Translations under genes and position numbers: made by a program | Assembly (NCBI GenBank): GCA_001917855.1 | Contig: MNEU01000038.1 | Location: 1-51,873 of the forward strand | Length of the DNA: 51,873 nt | Origin: Armatimonadetes bacterium 13_1_40CM_64_14 | Lineage (GTDB): Bacteria > Sysuimicrobiota > Sysuimicrobiia > Sysuimicrobiales > Kaftiobacteriaceae | Reading direction: 5' to 3' | The notes under the pieces: model-generated | What the model saw: only the letters and a program-made list of their open reading frames with translations | Told to the model about the DNA's origin: nothing | Database searches by the model: none | Part shown: one piece after another, positions 35,608 through 45,529 of the stretch | How positions within the stretch are numbered: position 1 is the stretch's first letter | Layout of the letters: each line of letters opens with the position of its first letter

Positions 35608-35641
35608 CCAGGAGGCCCCAGAACGGGGCCTCCTGGTTTTT
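35608..35641 (+). terminator. Rho-independent terminator after the first YVTN gene
   Basis: Perfect 12-bp stem CCAGGAGGCCCC / GGGGCCTCCTGG around the loop AGAAC, followed by TTTTT. Starts 22 bases after the stop. Confidence 0.93.
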
Positions 35642-35740
35642 GACCCAGCGCTCGGCCTTGTCGCCTGCGGAGGAGTTCGGGGCGGGGTGAAGCAAACCAC
35701 GAGAAGGACCCCCGCACTCGGTAGGAGAACGACAGCCCCC

Positions 35741-36802
35741 ATGTCTCGAGTCGAACGGCTTCGCGAGCTCCTAGCGCCGCAGCAGCTGGGTGCTCTTTTC
35801 ATCTCCAAGGAGGAAAGCCGCACCTACCTGACCGGCTTCACCGGGTCAGCGGGCGCAGTCCTCGTAACTGCCAGCGAGGTCCTGTTGCTGGTGGATTTCC
35901 GCTACGTGGAGCAAGCGGCTGCGGAGGCTCCCGGCTGTGAGGTCGTCCGCGTCCCTCGTCAAGCGGCTGACGCGGTGGCAGAGATCGTCCGCAGGCGGGA
36001 GCTGCAGCGGATTGGCTTCGAGCACGAAGGTCTCACCTATCGGGAGTACGAGGTGCTGAGCAAGGCTCTGCATCCGGCCGCGTTTGTTCCGGTGGAGGGT
36101 ATCGATCGCTTGCGGTGGGTCAAGGATGCCGAGGAGCTGGCGCACATCCGCACGGCAGCGAGCATTGCCGATGCGGGATTCGCGCACATCCAGCGCTTCC
36201 TGCGCCCCGGCGTCCGAGAGCGAGAGGTCGCGCTAGAACTTGAGTTCTTCATGCGCCGTCAGGGGGCGGATAAGGAGGCTTTTGAAACCATCGTCGCGAG
36301 TGGGGTGCGCTCGTCTCTCCCGCACGGGTTGGCCTCCAATAAGACGCTAGAGGCAGGTGAGTTCGTCACCTTGGACTTCGGTGCGGTAGTTCGGGGGTAC
36401 CATTCGGACTGCACGCGAACGGTCGCATTGGGCCAAGCATCCGCTCGCCAGTGCGAGATCTACGCCCTCGTCCTGACCGCGCAGCAGGCGGCGCTGGATG
36501 GGCTCCGCCCCGGGCTCAGCGGGAAAGACGCCGACACCCTGGCGCGGCAGGTCATCACAGCAAGCGGACACGGCGATCACTTCGGTCACAGCCTAGGCCA
36601 CGGCGTGGGGCTGGCAATTCACGAAGGCCCACTGTTGTCCCCGCGTGAGGACGCCCTCTTGGAGGCCGGGATGACAGTCACGGTCGAACCAGGCGTCTAC
36701 CTGCCGGGGTGGGGCGGAGTACGCGTTGAGGATCTTGTGCTGCTCACCCCGACTGGGTGTGAAGTGCTCACGACAGCCCCCAAACAGCTAATGATCCTCT
36801 GA
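35741..36802 (+). CDS. M24-family Xaa-Pro aminopeptidase
   Basis: 353 residues from ATG 35741; GTG 35687 would add 18 residues with no family similarity. N-terminal creatinase-like domain (SRTYLTGFTGSAGAVLV, VLLLVDFRYVEQAA), then the pita-bread M24 metallopeptidase domain. The metal ligands are all visible: the two Asp of VTLDFGAVVRGYHSDCTRTV, His in GHSLGHGVGLAIHEGP, Glu in VTVEPGVYLPG and Glu in GGVRVEDLVLL. It releases N-terminal residues preceding proline in the cytoplasm. Its place directly upstream of efp is a common bacterial arrangement (pepP/pepQ-efp). Confidence 0.92.
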   Translation: MSRVERLRELLAPQQLGALFISKEESRTYLTGFTGSAGAVLVTASEVLLLVDFRYVEQAAAEAPGCEVVRVPRQAADAVAEIVRRRELQRIGFEHEGLTYREYEVLSKALHPAAFVPVEGIDRLRWVKDAEELAHIRTAASIADAGFAHIQRFLRPGVREREVALELEFFMRRQGADKEAFETIVASGVRSSLPHGLASNKTLEAGEFVTLDFGAVVRGYHSDCTRTVALGQASARQCEIYALVLTAQQAALDGLRPGLSGKDADTLARQVITASGHGDHFGHSLGHGVGLAIHEGPLLSPREDALLEAGMTVTVEPGVYLPGWGGVRVEDLVLLTPTGCEVLTTAPKQLMIL

Positions 36803-36880
36803 CCAAGCGGCCGTGCAGAAGGGGCAGGGGACCAAATTGATGCATGCGCCTAAAGATGGAACTCGGATGAACGCCGTCAG

Positions 36881-36910
36881 TTGCTCCAACGCGGACGCAC
36901 TTGATAGAAT
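36881..36910 (+). promoter_or_regulatory. Possible sigma70 promoter for efp
   Basis: TTGCTC (36881-36886), 18-base spacer, TAGAAT (36905-36910). The -10 matches at five of six positions; the -35 only at three. Transcription would begin about 110 bases before the efp start. Confidence 0.33.
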
Positions 36911-37025
36911 TCATACGGCTCCGCAGGATCCACGACGGTGTCCGGGGGCCAACAACCCCCTCAAGGCCCGCTGACGTGACAAACGATTTTACGGACCCGC
37001 ATCTGAGGGTTGAAGGGGAGTACCT

Positions 37026-37586
37026 GTGATTTCCAGTAACGATTTCCGCCCCGGTGTGGTCATCCAGCTTGACGGCGACCTCTATGCTGTCGTGGACACG
37101 CACCACCACAAGCGAGCGCAGCGCCAAGCCTTCGTGCGGGCTCGGCTACGCAACTTGAAAACGGGAGCCGTGCTCGAACGCAACTTTGCCTCCGATGACC
37201 GTGTCGCGCAGGTGTCATTAGATCGCAAGCCCATGCAGTATCTGTACCGTGATGGGAACGAGTACGTGATGATGGATCACGAGACGTTCGAGCAGCTGTC
37301 GCTCCCGGCAGAACTGCTGGGTGACAGCGCGGGTTACCTCAAGGAGAACACCGACGTCACCGTCGTTTTCTACGAAGCGCGTCCGATCGCCGTCGAGCTG
37401 CCCAACGCCGTAGAGCTCGAGGTGGTTGAAACCGCACCCGGCGTCCGCGGCGATACGGTATCGGGGGGATCGAAGCCCGCCCGCCTACAGACGGGAGTGA
37501 TCGTGCAGGTCCCGTTGTTTGTCTCCCCCGGCGATCGGATTCGCGTCGATACTCGCACGGGAGCCTACCTGGAACGAGTTAAGTAG
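37026..37586 (+). CDS. efp: Translation elongation factor P
   Basis: 186 residues from GTG 37026 (AAGGGGAG five bases upstream). Three OB-like domains: the N-terminal KOW-like domain (MISSNDFRPGVVIQLDGDLY), VLERNFASDDRVAQV and MQYLYRDGNEYVMMDHETFE in domain II, and GDTVSGGSKPARLQTGVIVQ (the EF-P signature) in domain III. EF-P relieves ribosome stalling at polyproline. An ungapped comparison with the Bacillus protein puts Gln32 where the modified Lys32 would be, and the loop reads HHKRAQRQAF instead of HVKPGKGAAF, so the usual lysine or arginine modification cannot happen at the tip. The polyproline-rich PilP-like protein here would be a natural client. Confidence 0.93.
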   Translation: MISSNDFRPGVVIQLDGDLYAVVDTHHHKRAQRQAFVRARLRNLKTGAVLERNFASDDRVAQVSLDRKPMQYLYRDGNEYVMMDHETFEQLSLPAELLGDSAGYLKENTDVTVVFYEARPIAVELPNAVELEVVETAPGVRGDTVSGGSKPARLQTGVIVQVPLFVSPGDRIRVDTRTGAYLERVK

Positions 37587-37926
37587 CTGTCCGGCCAACC
37601 GATCCCACCACCAGGCTGTGATCCCGCGTGTTCGCCCGCCCCCGACCGCTAAACCCGCGGTTCAGGTCCCTAGAGCCGTCAGGTGAGTTTTCAGCCCCGA
37701 TCTTCCCCGGCGTTACTTAGAAACCTCGATCGTTCTGCTATGGAACTTCCATGAAGATAGACCAGATGCCCCCATCGCAGTTCCTCCTGGCACCTAACTT
37801 GCTCATATGACAGCACTGAGAGCGATGTAGATCGGTAGGCTCTCAAAGCGCACGACCGGAAGCGGGCTACGGGATACGTCACGAGGGCCCTCCCGGCGTG
37901 CAGCGCGCACAAAGAGGTAACATACA
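37587..37926. other. Intergenic region between efp and the second YVTN gene
   Basis: 340 bases without a supported gene. A short perfect inverted repeat ATGGAA-C-TTCCAT (37740-37752) could be an operator. No good terminator follows efp. The YVTN gene is preceded by AGAGGTAA at a usable distance. Confidence 0.45.
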
Positions 37927-39114
37927 ATGCGGCACCTACAGAAAGGTCTGCTAGTAGTCACGTTCGTCTTGGGAGTGGCGATGAGCGCGTATGCCGCGCC
38001 TTTCGCCTATATCACCAATCAGGGGAGCGGGACTGTCTCGGTCTTCGACCTCGCCACCAACACGGTTGTAGCGACAATCGCGGTGGGAACGTACCCCGTG
38101 GGCGTGGCCATCAGCCCCGATCTAACACGGGTCTATGTGGTCAATGCGGGAGCCTTCGGGGCGCCCGGCACGGTCTCCGTGGTTAGCACAGCGACCAACA
38201 CCGTGATTGGTACGATCCCTGTGGGCATGAACTCGATAGGCGCGGCGCTGAGCCCCAACGGGACAATGCTGTACGTAACAAACCAGAGCAGCGGCACCGT
38301 CTCGGTAATCGATACGACGACGCTCGCTGTGGTCGCCACCGTCCCAGTGGGGTGGATCCCCCAGGGCGTGGTGGTCAGCCCCAACGGGCAATTCGTGTAT
38401 GTGGCCAACCGAGATTCCGGGACCGTCTCGGTGATCAGCACCGCGACAAATACGGTGGTCGGCACGGTGTGGGTGGGGATCTCACCCTCGGGTGTGGCAG
38501 TGACCCCCAACGGCTCGCTCGTCTATGTGACCAACTTGCTGAGCAACAGCGTGTCGGTGATTAGCACCGCGACGAACATGGTGATCGCCACGATCCCGGT
38601 CGGGGGGTCACCCTTGGGTGTCACCGTCAACTCCACGGGAACGTTGGCCTATGTGGCTTCCCAGGGCAGCGGGACGATCTCGGTGATTAGCACCGCAACC
38701 CAGACCGTGGTCAACACGATCTCGGTCGGGGGGGCTCCTCGGAGCATAGGAGTGAGCGCCGATGGGACCACTCTCTATGTGACTAACCTGTCCTCAAACT
38801 CCATCATGGTGATCAACGCCGCCACCGGCGCGATCCTCGCATCAGTACCCGTGGGATTCTCGCCCATCGTGATGGGCACCTTCGTCGACGCACCGGCGGC
38901 CTCAGTCGGTGGCAGCACCGGGGGCACTGGCGGAGGCACGATAACGAGCAACGAAGAGGCCGAGCGGGATGAAGTGGGCGAGCATGACGAGGGCAAGCAT
39001 CGCGCACTTGGTCACCAGAAGAAAGATTCCGATCAAAATGAGAGTGACGAGCAGCAACAGGGACCCGGTAGCGGGCAGCATACTCAAGAGAGAGTTGAGA
39101 AAGGATTAGAGTAG
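37927..39114 (+). CDS. Secreted YVTN-repeat beta-propeller protein with charged C-terminal tail
   Basis: 395 residues: a signal peptide (LVVTFVLGVAMSAYAA), then seven to eight regular 42-residue repeats in phase (FVYVANRDSGTVSVISTATN, LVYVTNLLSNSVSVISTATN, LAYVASQGSGTISVISTATQ), giving a propeller. After residue 330 comes a glycine linker (GGSTGGTGGGT) and then a very polar tail of about 54 residues rich in E, D, H, K and Q (SNEEAERDEVGEHDEGKH and on), unlike the rest. The same tail DNA read on the other strand gives a hydrophobic peptide (see findings). It has its own terminator. The near-identical repeats suggest recent internal duplication. Binding partner unknown. Confidence 0.82.
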   Translation: MRHLQKGLLVVTFVLGVAMSAYAAPFAYITNQGSGTVSVFDLATNTVVATIAVGTYPVGVAISPDLTRVYVVNAGAFGAPGTVSVVSTATNTVIGTIPVGMNSIGAALSPNGTMLYVTNQSSGTVSVIDTTTLAVVATVPVGWIPQGVVVSPNGQFVYVANRDSGTVSVISTATNTVVGTVWVGISPSGVAVTPNGSLVYVTNLLSNSVSVISTATNMVIATIPVGGSPLGVTVNSTGTLAYVASQGSGTISVISTATQTVVNTISVGGAPRSIGVSADGTTLYVTNLSSNSIMVINAATGAILASVPVGFSPIVMGTFVDAPAASVGGSTGGTGGGTITSNEEAERDEVGEHDEGKHRALGHQKKDSDQNESDEQQQGPGSGQHTQERVEKGLE

Positions 39115-39168
39115 GGGGTTCGGACAAGCCGAGAGGTCGAGCGTCCGACACACCTACGCCGTCTGTCT

Positions 39169-39213
39169 CAGATGACTGCGAGGGGATAATCTCCCCCGCA
39201 GTCATCTGATTTT
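39169..39213 (+). terminator. Rho-independent terminator after the second YVTN gene
   Basis: Perfect 12-bp outer stem CAGATGACTGCG / CGCAGTCATCTG, with inner GGGGA/TCCCC pairing, followed by ATTTT. Separates the YVTN gene from the nusB transcription unit. Confidence 0.9.
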
Positions 39214-39343
39214 GTGCTCGCTCCCCAAGTGACGCTACTCCATGTCTCCGTTCCCTCTAGGGTCTGGGCTACCTCATCCGCATCTGCCGCTCGCCGCACG
39301 ACGAAAGGGACAGCGTCTCGGATCTACAGGTCCAGTAACCGCC

Positions 39344-39372
39344 TTGCGACGCATAATGCCCTTTGCTATACT
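39344..39372 (+). promoter_or_regulatory. Sigma70-type promoter of the nusB operon
   Basis: TTGCGA (39344-39349), exactly 17 bases, TATACT (39367-39372): four and five matches to TTGACA/TATAAT. Transcription should start near 39379, about 150 bases before the nusB start, leaving a leader with a terminator-like hairpin. Confidence 0.65.
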
Positions 39373-39448
39373 TTCTTCGTGCAAGGCCACCCACGTCTGA
39401 GCACCGCGTCCCTGGCGGCTGCGACGCAGCCAGGGTCGGGTGCCAGCA

Positions 39449-39476
39449 GACCACCGCAGGGTGGTTCTTTCTTTTT
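39449..39476 (+). terminator. Attenuator-like hairpin in the nusB leader
   Basis: ACCACC-GCAG-GGTGGT (plus one G-U pair) followed immediately by TCTTTCTTTTT. It lies between the predicted promoter and nusB, so it would end transcription before the gene. The right arm runs into GTTCTTT, the core of Gram-positive boxA sites bound by NusB-NusE. The stem is short (6-7 bp), so strength is uncertain. Confidence 0.45.
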
Positions 39477-39527
39477 GGGGCCGGCCCCGCGCGGTCCGGA
39501 CGCACGGTCTTGGTGGCTGGACACCCA

Positions 39528-40082
39528 GTGACGCCGGTCGGAGCCCGTCGGCGTGCCCGCGAGTTAGCCCTGCGGGTCCTCTTCGAGGCCGACATCGGCC
39601 GACAGCCAATGGCGGCTGTGATTGATCGCGTGGCGACCGAGGTCCCGGAGCGGGAACGTGCGTTCTTTCATGCCCTGTGCGAAGGCGTGTGGCGTGAACG
39701 CGACCAGATCGACGCTCTGCTGGCGCAGTTTACCCTCGAGTGGTCGGTAGACCGGCTCGCGAGTACGGATCGTGCCATTTTGCGGATGGCAGTTTACGAG
39801 ATGCTGCACCTCGATACGCCGACTGGCGTGGTGATTAACGAGGCCGTGGGATTGGCCAAGGGGTACGGGACGGAAGCATCGGGAAAGTTTGTCAACGGAG
39901 TGCTGGGCGCGATCGCCCGGCAACGCGAGCATCGCGCAGACGGGGGCCCGCTGCCACCTCTGGGTCCGCGGGCGCGTGCAAGGGGTGGGGTTTCGGTTCT
40001 TCGCCCTCCAGCAGGCTCAGCGGCGGGGGGTGGCCGGATGGGCGCGCAACGTACCCGACGGTCGCGTCGAGATCGTCGCTGA
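39528..40082 (+). CDS. nusB: Transcription antitermination factor NusB
   Basis: 184 residues from GTG 39528, the start best fitting the family (RRRARELALRVLFEADIG follows). No strong Shine-Dalgarno. All-helical NusB fold: IDRVATEVPERERAFFHALC, LAQFTLEWSVDRLASTDRAI, RMAVYEMLHLDTPTGVVINE, AVGLAKGYGTEASGKFVNGV. NusB binds boxA RNA with NusE (S10) during rRNA transcription. Conserved sequence ends at about residue 140 (GVLGAIARQRE). The remaining 45 residues are arginine/glycine-rich and are the out-of-frame translation of the next gene, which this frame overlaps by about 190 bases. Confidence 0.9.
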   Translation: MTPVGARRRARELALRVLFEADIGRQPMAAVIDRVATEVPERERAFFHALCEGVWRERDQIDALLAQFTLEWSVDRLASTDRAILRMAVYEMLHLDTPTGVVINEAVGLAKGYGTEASGKFVNGVLGAIARQREHRADGGPLPPLGPRARARGGVSVLRPPAGSAAGGGRMGAQRTRRSRRDRR

Positions 40083-40209
40083 AGGCGACATCCGGGCGCT
40101 GGAAGAGTTCGTGGCCAGCGTGCGGCGCGGGCCTGCAGGTGCCCGGGTCGAAGATGTCCGCGTGGAGTGGGAAGCTACGACGAATATGCAAGGGTTTCGA
40201 GTTCAATGA
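39889..40209 (+). CDS. acyP: Acylphosphatase
   Basis: 106 residues. The conserved domain starts at about residue 20 (ARCHLWVRGRVQGVGFRFFA) with catalytic Arg in GVGFR and Asn in GWARNVPDGRVEIVAEG. It hydrolyses acyl phosphates in the cytoplasm. The only start codon before the domain is TTG 39889, which lies deep inside nusB and has only a weak ribosome-binding site, so the two frames overlap by 194 bases. Either translation is coupled, or one end is affected by a sequence error. Confidence 0.82.
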   Translation: MSTECWARSPGNASIAQTGARCHLWVRGRVQGVGFRFFALQQAQRRGVAGWARNVPDGRVEIVAEGDIRALEEFVASVRRGPAGARVEDVRVEWEATTNMQGFRVQ

Positions 40210-40219
40210 CACAGAGACC

Positions 40220-41158
40220 ATGGCGACGGTGGGTACAGTAACCAGCGTCGAGTTCCCGACGTATCTGGCGACGCGCGGCCGCCTCATCGACGACGCCGTC
40301 GAAGCCGCACTGCCCCCGGCCGAGCAGCCTCCGCAGATCATCCACCAGGCGATGCGCTACAGCGTGCTGGGCGGCGGCAAACGCCTGCGCCCCCTGTTGG
40401 TGGTGGCCAGCGCCGAAGCTTGTGGGGGGAATCCCCGCGCGGTGTTGCCCGTCGCCTGTGCCGTCGAACTCATCCACACGTACTCCCTCATCCACGACGA
40501 TCTGCCGGCGATGGATAACTCCGATACCCGACGCGGGCGGCCGACCTGCCACATTGCCTACGGCGAGGCCATCGCCGTCCTCGCGGGCGATGCCCTGCAC
40601 GCGCTCGCGTTCGACCTCATCGCGCGCGCATCACCCGCCAGCGATTCCCCGCGTCTGCTCGCTGTGTCGCAAGACATCGCCCAATCCATCGGGACTGCAG
40701 GGATGGTCGGGGGGCAGGTGCTAGACCTGCTGGGAGAGGGGCGGATCTTCCCGGGAGGCGCCAACTCCCCGCCGCCCGCGCCCCTGGCGGAGCTCGTGCC
40801 GGAGATTCATCTGCGCAAGACCGCGGCGCTGATTGGGGCGTGTGTGCGTGCGGGAGCTCTGCTCGCCGGGGCGGACGTCTCGACCCTCCACGCACTCTCG
40901 GCGTACGGCGAACGACTGGGACTCGCGTTTCAAATCATCGACGACATTCTTGACGTCGTCGGAGATGATCGTGTCTTGGGCAAGCGCGCGGGGAGCGATG
41001 CCGCGAAGGCCACCTATCCGGCGGCGTTTGGGGTCGCCCGATCGCGGGAGATGGCCGCCCAGCTCACCGCCCAAGCCGTCGAGGCCGTTGCACCGCTAGG
41101 CGAGCGCGGTGTCATCCTCCAAGAACTGGCGCGCAGCCTGCTGGCGCGCGAACGCTGA
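40220..41158 (+). CDS. ispA: Polyprenyl (farnesyl/geranylgeranyl) diphosphate synthase
   Basis: 312 residues from ATG 40220, ten bases after the acylphosphatase stop. First aspartate-rich motif IHDDLPAMDNSDTRRGRPTC; second LAFQIIDDILDVVGDD; VLGGGKRLRPLLVV is the isopentenyl diphosphate-binding GKR motif. It condenses IPP with allylic diphosphates. The DDLPAMD form is typical of IspA/GGPP synthases of about 300 residues. The usual neighbours xseA, xseB and dxs are absent here. tlyA follows directly. Confidence 0.93.
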   Translation: MATVGTVTSVEFPTYLATRGRLIDDAVEAALPPAEQPPQIIHQAMRYSVLGGGKRLRPLLVVASAEACGGNPRAVLPVACAVELIHTYSLIHDDLPAMDNSDTRRGRPTCHIAYGEAIAVLAGDALHALAFDLIARASPASDSPRLLAVSQDIAQSIGTAGMVGGQVLDLLGEGRIFPGGANSPPPAPLAELVPEIHLRKTAALIGACVRAGALLAGADVSTLHALSAYGERLGLAFQIIDDILDVVGDDRVLGKRAGSDAAKATYPAAFGVARSREMAAQLTAQAVEAVAPLGERGVILQELARSLLARER

Positions 41159-41159
41159 T

Positions 41160-42028
41160 ATGGGCGCGAGCGTGACGCAGGGCACCCGGATCCGGGTCGA
41201 CGCGTTGCTAGTGAAACGCGGGCTCGTGGACTCGCGCACACAGGCGGCCGCAGCGGTCCTGGCCGGCGAAGTGTACGTTAGCGGCACACGCGCGGCCAAA
41301 CCGGGGCAACTGGTGACCATGGATGCATTGGTGGAAGTCCGTTCCCGACGCCGTCGATTTGTCGGGCGCGGCGGGGAAAAACTCGACCACGCCCTCGGTC
41401 TGTTCCAGATCGCGGTGGCGGGCAGGACCGCGGTGGACGTGGGCGCGTCGACCGGCGGGTTCACGGACTGTCTGCTTCAGCACGGGGCAACCCGGGTCGT
41501 CGCCATCGACGTCGGCACTGGGCAACTCGACTGGCGCCTGCGTGCGGACCCACGCGTCGTGTCATTGGAGAAGCGGGATATCCGGACGACGACAGTTGAC
41601 GACGTGGGAGGAGCCGTGGACATTGTCGCCATCGACGTCGCCTTCATCTCTCTACTGAAAGTCCTCCCGGCGGTGGTGACGCTGGTCCGGTCCCATGGGG
41701 ACATCGTCGCGCTGGTGAAACCACAATTTGAGGTAGGCCCCAAGCTGGCACGGCGCGGTGTAGTCCGAGATCGCACGGTACACCGCGCGGTGCTAAGTCG
41801 GGTGTTAGAGCACGCGTCCGCCATGGGGCTCGTCCCGATCGCCGCGACTTACTCCCCCCTTGCGGGGCCGGAGGGAAATCTGGAGTTCTTCGTGCACCTG
41901 CGCCGCGAGGGACAGCCCGTTGCCATCGACGTCGAGGCCGTCGTCGCCCAGGCGCACGCGAAGGTCCCCCGGCGCGGGATCCGACCCCGAAGGGCAGGGG
42001 ATCCTTCTGCCGCTGGGACGGTCGTGGG

Positions 42029-42032
<4 letters not shown>
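41160..42032 (+). CDS. tlyA: TlyA-family rRNA methyltransferase
   Basis: 290 residues from ATG 41160, one base after the ispA stop. N-terminal S4 RNA-binding domain (TRIRVDALLVKRGLVDSRTQ with AAAAVLAGEVYVSG after it), then an FtsJ/RrmJ-like Rossmann methyltransferase: AVDVGASTGGFTDCLLQHGA (motif I), VVAIDVGTGQLDWRL, DIVAIDVAFISLLKVLP, and LVKPQFEVGPK with the catalytic Lys. It makes 2'-O-methylcytidine in rRNA and is also called hemolysin A-like, though no hemolytic role is implied. Overlaps nadK by 4 bp. Confidence 0.92.
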
Positions 42033-44538
<2,506 letters not shown>

Positions 44539-44621
44539 CGGCGGCGCATGGAAGAGAATCGGGAGAGTTGTCGTTCGTTCCCGACACTGTGCGACGCAAG
44601 GGAGATCAGGAGGGACAGGCG

Positions 44622-45524
44622 ATGGGATTGGTAACCTACGTCAACGGCGCGTTCGTGCCAAAAGACGAGGCCAAGATCTCGGTCTACGACCATGGGTACC
44701 TCTACGGCGACGGCGTCTTCGAGGGGATCCGGGCGTACGACGGACGCATCTTCCGTTTGGATGCCCACCTAGACCGTCTATACGAATCTGCGCAGTACGT
44801 GATGCTCGAGATCCCGCTAACTAAGAAAGCATTCGCAGAGGCAATCCTGGAGACGGTGCGGCGGACGGGGCTGAAAGACGCCTACATCCGGCCGGTGGTC
44901 TCCCGCGGGGTCGGTGACCTCGGCCTGGATCCCCGCAAGTGCTCGACGCCCACTGTGGTGATCATCGTGGACACGATTCAGCTGTATCCCAAGGAGGCGT
45001 ACGCCCGTGGGCTGCGGACGGTGACCGCGACGACACGAAAGATCCGGCCGGACGCGCTCGCGCCGCAAGCCAAGACGCTGAACTACCTCAACAACATCCT
45101 GGCCCGCCTCGAGGCTAACCGCGCCGGTGTGGACGAAGCGCTCATGCTGAGCAGTGAGGGGTACGTGTGTGAGTGCAGCGCCGACAATATCTTCCTGGTA
45201 CGCCGCAACGAAGTATGGACCCCGCCACCCCATCTGGGCATCCTCAAGGGGATCACGCGGGACACCGTGATGGAGTTGGTGCGGTCCCTAGGGATCCAGA
45301 TGCTGGAGCAAGTCTTCACGCTGCACGACGTGTACACGGCGGACGAATGCTTTCTCACCGGGACGGGGGCGGAAGTCGGTGCGGTCGTGGAGGTTGACAG
45401 CCGGCGCATCGCCGAGGGCATCCCAGGGGAGGTCACCCAGCGCTTGCTCCGGGCGTTTCGCGAACTCGTGGCCGTGCAGGGGACCCCGATCTACACCCCA
45501 GCCACTGCCGAGCGCGGCCGCTGA
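44622..45524 (+). CDS. ilvE: Branched-chain amino acid aminotransferase
   Basis: 300 residues from ATG 44622, with AGGAGGG six bases upstream. Fold-type IV PLP enzyme: VYDHGYLYGDGVFEGIRAYD at the start, the PLP lysine in APQAKTLNYLNNILARLEA, the ECSADNIFLV motif and LGILKGITRDTVMEL. It interconverts branched-chain amino acids and their 2-oxo acids with glutamate. It resembles the short IlvE group; a D-amino acid aminotransferase is a possible but less likely reading. Gap of 83 bases after pyrG. Confidence 0.88.
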   Translation: MGLVTYVNGAFVPKDEAKISVYDHGYLYGDGVFEGIRAYDGRIFRLDAHLDRLYESAQYVMLEIPLTKKAFAEAILETVRRTGLKDAYIRPVVSRGVGDLGLDPRKCSTPTVVIIVDTIQLYPKEAYARGLRTVTATTRKIRPDALAPQAKTLNYLNNILARLEANRAGVDEALMLSSEGYVCECSADNIFLVRRNEVWTPPPHLGILKGITRDTVMELVRSLGIQMLEQVFTLHDVYTADECFLTGTGAEVGAVVEVDSRRIAEGIPGEVTQRLLRAFRELVAVQGTPIYTPATAERGR

Positions 45525-45529
45525 CCTCT

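Larger units (their letters stand above)
39115..39527. other. Intergenic region: YVTN terminator and nusB leader
   Basis: About 410 bases with a strong terminator at 39169-39213, a good promoter at 39344-39372 and an attenuator-like hairpin at 39449-39476, all listed separately. The stretch between terminator and promoter shows nothing further. Confidence 0.7.
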
